Source of the DNA: JBHHZM01 sp046758065
GTDB lineage: Bacteria > Pseudomonadota > Alphaproteobacteria > JAAXGF01
Assembly: GCA_046758065.1 (NCBI GenBank)
Contig: JBHHZM010000078.1
Location: 1-14,465, forward strand
Direction of reading: 5' to 3'
DNA length: 14,465 bases
Under the pieces are notes generated by a model. The model made no database searches and was not told where the DNA came from. It saw only the letters and a program-made list of their open reading frames with translations. Shown in pieces: positions 9,809-14,465 of the stretch. The stretch's first letter is position 1, and every line of letters starts with the position of its first letter. A program made the translations under genes and the position numbers.

Positions 9809-12579
9809 ACGACGGGACGGTGACGGCGGAGCGGCAGGCGATCCGGTTCACCCTCAACGGCGCCGCCGTCACGGTCGAGGCGCCGCCGATCGCGCGCCTC
9901 TCCGGGGTGCTGCGGGGAACGCTCGGGCTCACCGGCACCAAGGTGGGCTGCGACGCCGGCGATTGCGGCGCCTGCACGGTGCTGATCGACGGCGCACAGG
10001 TCTGCGCCTGCATGACCCCGGTGGGACAGATCGGGGGGCGCGCGGTCGTCACCGTCGAAGGACTCTCCGAGGACGGCGCGCTGTCGGCGTTGCAGCGCGC
10101 CTTTCACCGCCACGGCGCGGCGCAGTGCGGCATCTGCACGCCGGGCATGCTGATGGCGGCGGCCGATCTTCTGCGGCGCAAGACACGGCCCGGCGAGGGC
10201 GAGGTAATGGACGCGCTCGGCGGCGTGCTGTGCCGCTGCACCGGCTACCGCAAGATCGTCGAAGCGGTGCTCGACGCCGCCAACGATGCGCCCGAACCGA
10301 CCGCGCCCGCGGCCGGCGCGGCGGTCGGCGCGCGGCTCCCGAAGGTCGACGGCCACGCCAAGCTGACCGGCGCCGAGCGTTACGGCGACGACGTGGCGCC
10401 GGCGGCGGCGCTGTGGCTGCGCGCGGTGCGTTCGCCGCACGCCCATGCGCGCTTCACGCTGGGTTCGCTCGACGGTCTCGGTGCGCGTTTCCCGGGCCTC
10501 CAGCGCGTGCTCACCGCGGCCGACGTGCCCGGCAACAACGGCTTCGGCATCTACCCCGACATCAAGGATCAGCCGGTGTTCGCCGACGACTATGTGCGTT
10601 ATCGCGGCGAAGCGGTGGCGGCGCTGGTCGGCAACGCCGAAACCGTCGCCGCGATCCGCGACGATGACCTGCCGATCACATGGCGGGTCCTCGACGCGAT
10701 CGACGGCATCGAGGACGCACAGGCTGCCGATGCGCCGACGCTGCATGACGAGAAGCCCGGCAATCTGCTGATCGAAGGGCTGGTCCGGCGCGGCGACGCC
10801 GAAGCGGCGCTCGCCGCGGCCGCGTTCGTTGCCGAGGGCAGCTTCGAGACCGGTTTCGTTGAGCACGCCTATATCGAACCCGAAGCCGGCTACGCCCGTC
10901 GGCTCGGCGAGCGTATCGAGATCGTCGCTTCGACCCAGACCCCTTACATGGACCAGGCCGAGGTCGCGCAGGTGCTGGGGATCGCGCCCGAGCGGGTGCG
11001 GATCGTTCCCACCGCCTGCGGCGGCGGCTTCGGCGGCAAGCTCGACATTTCCCTGCAGCCGCTTGTCGCCGTGGCGGCCTGGCTTCTCGACCGGCCGGTG
11101 CGCTGCGTGTACAGCCGGCCCGAATCGATGGCCGCCACGACCAAGAGACACCCGGCGAAGATGACCGCCCGCGCCGCTTGCGACCGCGACGGCCGCCTGA
11201 CCGCCGTGCGCTTCCACGGCGACTTCGACACCGGCGCCCATGCTTCCTGGGGCCCGACGGTCGCCAACCGCGTGCCGGTTCATGCCAGCGGACCCTACCG
11301 CGTGGCGGCGGTCGAGGCGACGACGCGGGCGTTCTACACCAACGGGCCGCCGGCGGGCGCCTTCCGCGGCTTCGGCGTGCCGCAGGCGGCGATCGTCCAC
11401 GAGGCGCTGATGGACGCGCTCGCCGCCAAGGCCGGTTTCGACCCTCTCGAATTCCGCCTGATCAACGCACTGCGCGCCGGCGACGCGACGGCGACGGGGC
11501 AGACGCTCGAGGCGAGCGCCGGTCTGGCGCAGTGTCTCGAAGCGCTCAAGCCGCATTGGACCGTCTTGCGGACCGCAGCCGAGGCGCACAACGCGGCGTC
11601 GCGGACGGTCAAGCGCGGCGTCGGGATCGGCTGCATGTGGTACGGCATCGGCAACACCTCGCTCTCGAACCCTTCGACCATGGCGGTCGGGATCGCGCGC
11701 GACGGCCGGATCACGCTGTACAACGGGGCGGTCGATATCGGTCAGGGGGCGAACACGATCCTGACGCAGATTTGCGCCGACGCGCTCGGGGTCTCGGTCG
11801 ACGCCTTCGCGCTCGTCATGGGCGACACCGACTTGACCGAGGATGCCGGCAAGACCTCGGCCTCGCGACAGACCTTCGTGTCGGGCAAGGCCGCCGAACT
11901 CGCGGGCGCCGATCTGCGCCGGCAGATCCTGCGCCTCGCCAACGCCGGCGACGATGCCGCGATCCTGCCCGGCGACGGTCGCGTCGAGGTGCGCGACGAA
12001 GCCGGCGTGCGGTCGGTCGATCTCGGCGATCTCCCCAAGGACGGCAACGGCGACGTGCTCGTGGGCCGCGGCCATTTCGACCCGCCGACCACGACGCTCG
12101 ACGCCGACGGTCAGGGCGTGCCCTACGCCACCTACGGCTTCGCCGCGCAACTCGCCGAGGTCGCGGTCGATGTCGAGCTCGGTACGGTGAAAGTCACGCG
12201 CATCGTCGCCGCCCACGACGTCGGCCGGGCGATCAACCCGGTTCAGGTCGAGGGCCAGATTCACGGCGGCGTCGCGCAGGGAATCGGGCTGGCGCTGATG
12301 GAGGAGTATGTGCCGGGAGCAACCGAGAACCTGCACGACTACCTGATCCCGACCGTCGGCGACGTGCCCGAGATCGCGTGCATCCTGATCGAGGATCCCG
12401 AACCGCTCGGCCCCTACGGCGCCAAGGGCATCGGCGAGCCCGCCCTGGTCCCGACGGCGCCGGCGATCCTCGGCGCCATCGAACACGCCGCCGGCGTGCG
12501 ACTGCGCCGGGTGCCGGCGACGCCCGACCGGGTGCTCGCGGCGCTGCTCGCGGCGCAACGAGACGGCGACGGTGGCTGA
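9805..12579 (+). CDS. fused [2Fe-2S]/molybdopterin subunit of a molybdenum hydroxylase (XdhD-like)
   Basis: The 924-residue product joins the iron-sulfur and molybdenum parts of a xanthine dehydrogenase family enzyme. These enzymes hydroxylate a ring or aldehyde carbon with water-derived oxygen. A plant-type [2Fe-2S] domain has Cys49, Cys54, Cys57 and Cys69. The second [2Fe-2S] domain has Cys108, Cys111, Cys143 and Cys145. From about residue 170 the molybdenum domains show GGGFGGK (406-412), AFRGFGVPQ (Arg521), the cofactor glutamine in DIGQGANT (Gln647), and the catalytic base Glu878 in GIGEPA. All cluster ligands and the active-site glutamate are present, so it should be functional. The layout matches Desulfovibrio aldehyde oxidoreductase (Mop) and E. 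coli XdhD; the adjacent FAD subunit favours the XdhD type. Neighbouring 6-hydroxynicotinate reductase suggests an N-heteroaromatic acid such as nicotinate as substrate, but hypoxanthine, xanthine or another heterocycle is possible. Confidence 0.94.
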   Translation: MNDGTVTAERQAIRFTLNGAAVTVEAPPIARLSGVLRGTLGLTGTKVGCDAGDCGACTVLIDGAQVCACMTPVGQIGGRAVVTVEGLSEDGALSALQRAFHRHGAAQCGICTPGMLMAAADLLRRKTRPGEGEVMDALGGVLCRCTGYRKIVEAVLDAANDAPEPTAPAAGAAVGARLPKVDGHAKLTGAERYGDDVAPAAALWLRAVRSPHAHARFTLGSLDGLGARFPGLQRVLTAADVPGNNGFGIYPDIKDQPVFADDYVRYRGEAVAALVGNAETVAAIRDDDLPITWRVLDAIDGIEDAQAADAPTLHDEKPGNLLIEGLVRRGDAEAALAAAAFVAEGSFETGFVEHAYIEPEAGYARRLGERIEIVASTQTPYMDQAEVAQVLGIAPERVRIVPTACGGGFGGKLDISLQPLVAVAAWLLDRPVRCVYSRPESMAATTKRHPAKMTARAACDRDGRLTAVRFHGDFDTGAHASWGPTVANRVPVHASGPYRVAAVEATTRAFYTNGPPAGAFRGFGVPQAAIVHEALMDALAAKAGFDPLEFRLINALRAGDATATGQTLEASAGLAQCLEALKPHWTVLRTAAEAHNAASRTVKRGVGIGCMWYGIGNTSLSNPSTMAVGIARDGRITLYNGAVDIGQGANTILTQICADALGVSVDAFALVMGDTDLTEDAGKTSASRQTFVSGKAAELAGADLRRQILRLANAGDDAAILPGDGRVEVRDEAGVRSVDLGDLPKDGNGDVLVGRGHFDPPTTTLDADGQGVPYATYGFAAQLAEVAVDVELGTVKVTRIVAAHDVGRAINPVQVEGQIHGGVAQGIGLALMEEYVPGATENLHDYLIPTVGDVPEIACILIEDPEPLGPYGAKGIGEPALVPTAPAILGAIEHAAGVRLRRVPATPDRVLAALLAAQRDGDGG

Positions 12580-14062
12580 GGCCCCGGCCAAGTCCCCGCC
12601 TGACGGCATCGTGGTCTGCGACGCCTGTCCGGTGCTGTGCCGCATCCGGCCCGGGCGCACCGGCGCCTGCGACCGTTACGGCAACGTCGACGGCAGGCTG
12701 GCGCGCACCGACCCGGTGGTGCTGGCGCGCAAGACGATCGACGAGAACCGCGAGATGGTGCCTTTTCTCGCCAACGACTGGGCCGGCGAACTGATCTCCA
12801 AATCGCCGACCTTCGTCACCGGCATCGGATCGGGCACGACCTATCCCGACTACAAGCCAGCCCCGTTCATCGTCGCCGGCGAGCACGAGGGCGTCGACAT
12901 GGTCACCGTGGTGACCGAGGGCATCTTCAGCTACTGCGGGCTCAAGCTGAAGATCGACACCGACCGCTATATCGGTCCCGAACAGGCGGCGGTGCGGCAC
13001 GACGGCGAGCAGGTCGGCCACGTGACCACCGCCGAGTACGGCTCGCAGATGCTGGCGCTCGGCGGCGTGCGTCATCTTACCGGCGGTTCGAAGAAGGAAG
13101 GCAACGCCACCTGCCGCACCATGCTCGAGCTGTGCAACAAGCAACCGCTCGATCTCGCCATCGACGGCGGCGCAACGCTCACCGTACAGGCCGGCCGGCC
13201 GCCGGTGATCGACGGCGTCGAGGAGGAGCGCATGCGGGTGGGCTGCGGTTCGGCGACCATCGGCATGTTCGCCAAGCAGTGGCACGGACAGGCCGACGAA
13301 GTGATCGTCGTCGACGACCACATTACCGGAGTGCTCAGCGAGCATCAGGCGGGCCGTTTCCTCGACATCAAGCCGTCGGGCGTGCGGGTGCGCGGCCGGC
13401 GCTCGACCCCGGGGCGCTATTTTCAGGTGGCCGAGCCGGGTTCGGGCTGGGGCGGCACCGACATCGACGATCCGCTGACCATCATCGAACGCATCGACCC
13501 GAAGGCGGCGTATCCGGGCCTGCGCCTGCTCATGGTCAGCACGACGGGCGAGGACGCCGCGTACTTCGTGCTCGACGAGAAGCTGGAACCGACGCCCGCG
13601 ATGATGCCCGACGCGCTCGCCGGGGTGGTCGCGCGCATCGGCGAGAACTGTGAGCCGGCGCTGGTCTCGGTGCTGTTCATGGCGGGCGCCGGGGGATCCT
13701 TGCGCGCCGGCGTGACCGAGAACCCGGTGCGCCTCACCCGCTCGGTCCGCGAGGCGCTGACCCGCGTCACCTCGGGCGGCGCGCCGGTCTACGTCTGGCC
13801 CGGGGGCGGCATCACCTATATGGTCGATGTGACTCGCATGCCCGACAATTCCTTCGGTCATGTGCCGACCCCGGCGCTGGTCGCCCCGATCGAGTTCACG
13901 CTGAGGATCGAGGATTACGAGGCGCTTGGGGGTCACATGGCGAGCGTGCGGCGCCTGGCGGACGTGCTCGCGGCCGGGCATGACCACGTGCGCCTTACCG
14001 AGTGGCGGGCCGAAAACCCCTGGCCCGGCGCGCCGCCGCGCGATCCCGCCGGAAATTCCTAG
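12572..14062 (+). CDS. 6-hydroxynicotinate reductase family protein
   Basis: I recognise the 496-residue product as the family named after the Eubacterium barkeri enzyme, which reduces 6-hydroxynicotinate to 6-oxo-1,4,5,6-tetrahydronicotinate as an iron-sulfur flavoprotein. That name comes from memory of the family, and substrate assignment is uncertain. The N-terminus has a Cys cluster, Cys16-x2-Cys19-x3-Cys23-x9-Cys33, suited to a [4Fe-4S] centre. Other conserved-looking stretches are GIGSGTTYPDYKPAPFIV, VTEGIFSYCGLKLKIDTD, RVGCGSATIGMFAKQW (Cys225), VDDHITGVLSEHQAG, GRRSTPGRYFQVAEPG and GAGGSLRAGVTENPVRLTRS. No signal peptide or membrane helix is seen. The GTG start overlaps the molybdenum subunit gene by 8 bases, so the gene belongs to the same operon. 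Product of the molybdenum hydroxylase would logically be its substrate. An enamidase to open the reduced ring is not in the window. Confidence 0.82.
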   Translation: MAEAPAKSPPDGIVVCDACPVLCRIRPGRTGACDRYGNVDGRLARTDPVVLARKTIDENREMVPFLANDWAGELISKSPTFVTGIGSGTTYPDYKPAPFIVAGEHEGVDMVTVVTEGIFSYCGLKLKIDTDRYIGPEQAAVRHDGEQVGHVTTAEYGSQMLALGGVRHLTGGSKKEGNATCRTMLELCNKQPLDLAIDGGATLTVQAGRPPVIDGVEEERMRVGCGSATIGMFAKQWHGQADEVIVVDDHITGVLSEHQAGRFLDIKPSGVRVRGRRSTPGRYFQVAEPGSGWGGTDIDDPLTIIERIDPKAAYPGLRLLMVSTTGEDAAYFVLDEKLEPTPAMMPDALAGVVARIGENCEPALVSVLFMAGAGGSLRAGVTENPVRLTRSVREALTRVTSGGAPVYVWPGGGITYMVDVTRMPDNSFGHVPTPALVAPIEFTLRIEDYEALGGHMASVRRLADVLAAGHDHVRLTEWRAENPWPGAPPRDPAGNS

Positions 14063-14130
14063 CGCGGCGTTCGAGCGTCCTCGTCATTTAACCTGGCACT
14101 TGCTTGCAAAGGAAAGTGACTCATTATTCG

Positions 14131-14234
14131 TCCCCCTCCCCCTGCCCCCTCCCGCCAGGGGAGGGACAAATTATGGCGGGATGTCAAGTTCCTGGCCCGC
14201 CCCCTTGATGGGGGAGGGTTGGGTGGGGGTGACA
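14131..14234. repeat. C/G-rich palindromic intergenic repeat
   Basis: The 14063-14347 spacer contains a run of C-rich tracts followed by G-rich tracts. Two clear hairpins are CCCTCCC-gccag-GGGAGGG (14147-14165) and CCCCC-ttgat-GGGGG (14200-14214). The outer C-rich part (14131-14153) can also pair loosely with the outer G-rich part (14210-14230). It resembles dispersed palindromic repeats I associate with alphaproteobacterial intergenic regions. No T-tract follows, so it is not a typical intrinsic terminator, though it could affect RNA stability or folding. No gene is seen elsewhere in the spacer. Confidence 0.7.
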
Positions 14235-14308
14235 CGCGGACTTACGCAACCAAGTACTAGCACCATCCCCAGGCCGGCCGTGATGCTGGATCGGCCGCGG
14301 GTGCATTG

Positions 14309-14317
14309 TGCTATGCT
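14309..14317 (+). promoter_or_regulatory. candidate extended -10 promoter of purB
   Basis: TGcTATGCT has the extended -10 TG motif followed by a 4-of-6 -10 hexamer (14312-14317), 30 bases before the purB start. No good -35 is found at 16-18 bases. Plausible but unproven. Confidence 0.35.
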
Positions 14318-14336
14318 GCGCCGCTCCGTCGGCGAG

Positions 14337-14342
14337 AGGAGA
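14337..14342 (+). promoter_or_regulatory. ribosome binding site of purB
   Basis: AGGAGA lies 5 bases before the GTG at 14348, the strongest Shine-Dalgarno match in the window. It supports GTG as the purB start. Confidence 0.75.
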
Positions 14343-14347
14343 TCCCG

Positions 14348-14465
14348 GTGATTCCACGCTACAGCCGGCCCGAGATGGCCGTGATCTGGGCGCCCGAGAC
14401 GCGCTACCGTATCTGGTTCGAGATCGAGGCGCACGCCTGCGACGCGCTCGCCGGGCTCGGCGTCA
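14348..14465 (+). CDS. purB: adenylosuccinate lyase, N-terminal part only
   Basis: The first 39 codons before the window ends read as the N-terminus of PurB, which cleaves SAICAR and adenylosuccinate in purine synthesis. The start IPRYSRPEMAVIWAPETRYR followed by IWFEIEAHACDAL closely resembles alphaproteobacterial PurB as I remember it. The GTG start is supported by AGGAGA 5 bases upstream. The active-site regions lie beyond the window, so integrity cannot be judged. It is separated from the catabolic operon by the 285-base repeat-containing spacer and probably has its own promoter. Confidence 0.9.
   Translation, partial: MIPRYSRPEMAVIWAPETRYRIWFEIEAHACDALAGLGV

Noticed and set aside
9742..12660. 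972-codon minus-strand open frame opposite the molybdenum subunit gene
   Set aside because: A shadow of the genuine plus-strand gene, which has full Fe-S and Mo motifs; the antisense product is low in complexity.
12233..13987. Minus-strand open frame opposite the reductase gene
   Set aside because: Arg/Ala/His-rich shadow; the plus-strand product is a recognisable family.
14131..14234. CRISPR array or intrinsic terminator in the final spacer
   Set aside because: There are no regularly spaced direct repeats, and the hairpins are not followed by a T-tract.

Overview
The window looks like a high-GC alphaproteobacterial chromosome segment, Rhodospirillales-like as a guess from sequence feel. 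The basis is the gene order gyrA-coaD-queA-tgt, a purB start typical of alphaproteobacteria, alanine at the GyrA position equivalent to E. coli Ser83, and a C/G-rich palindromic intergenic repeat of a kind common in this class. I see no tRNA, rRNA, CRISPR array, transposase or integrase.

Region 1 (1-6185) is housekeeping. It opens with the 3' end of a TPR-like protein gene. A likely operon follows: gyrA (DNA gyrase A), coaD (coenzyme A synthesis), then queA and tgt (queuosine tRNA modification). gyrA/coaD and queA/tgt overlap by 4 bases and are probably translationally coupled. Region 2 (6219-7238, minus strand) is one convergent gene for an exported DUF3179 protein.

Region 3 (about 7335-14062) is the accessory part. 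It encodes an isopenicillin-N-synthase-like non-haem iron dioxygenase, a MarR regulator, a molybdenum hydroxylase (separate FAD subunit plus a fused [2Fe-2S]/molybdopterin subunit, the layout of E. coli YgfM/XdhD), and a protein I recognise as the 6-hydroxynicotinate reductase family. The last three genes overlap by 4 and 8 bases. Together they suggest hydroxylation and then reduction of an N-heteroaromatic ring, nicotinate being the first candidate. The ring-opening hydrolase expected next is not in the window.

The upstream regions of the dioxygenase gene and the FAD-subunit gene share a near-identical element, GTAYACAAACAA, ending exactly 21 bases before each start codon. In both cases it lies in or next to a palindrome that overlaps the likely -10 region. 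This suggests that the MarR protein encoded between the two promoters controls both units.

Region 4 (14063-14465) has a 285-base spacer with the palindromic repeat, a candidate purB promoter with a good ribosome binding site, and the first 39 codons of purB (adenylosuccinate lyase), cut by the window end.
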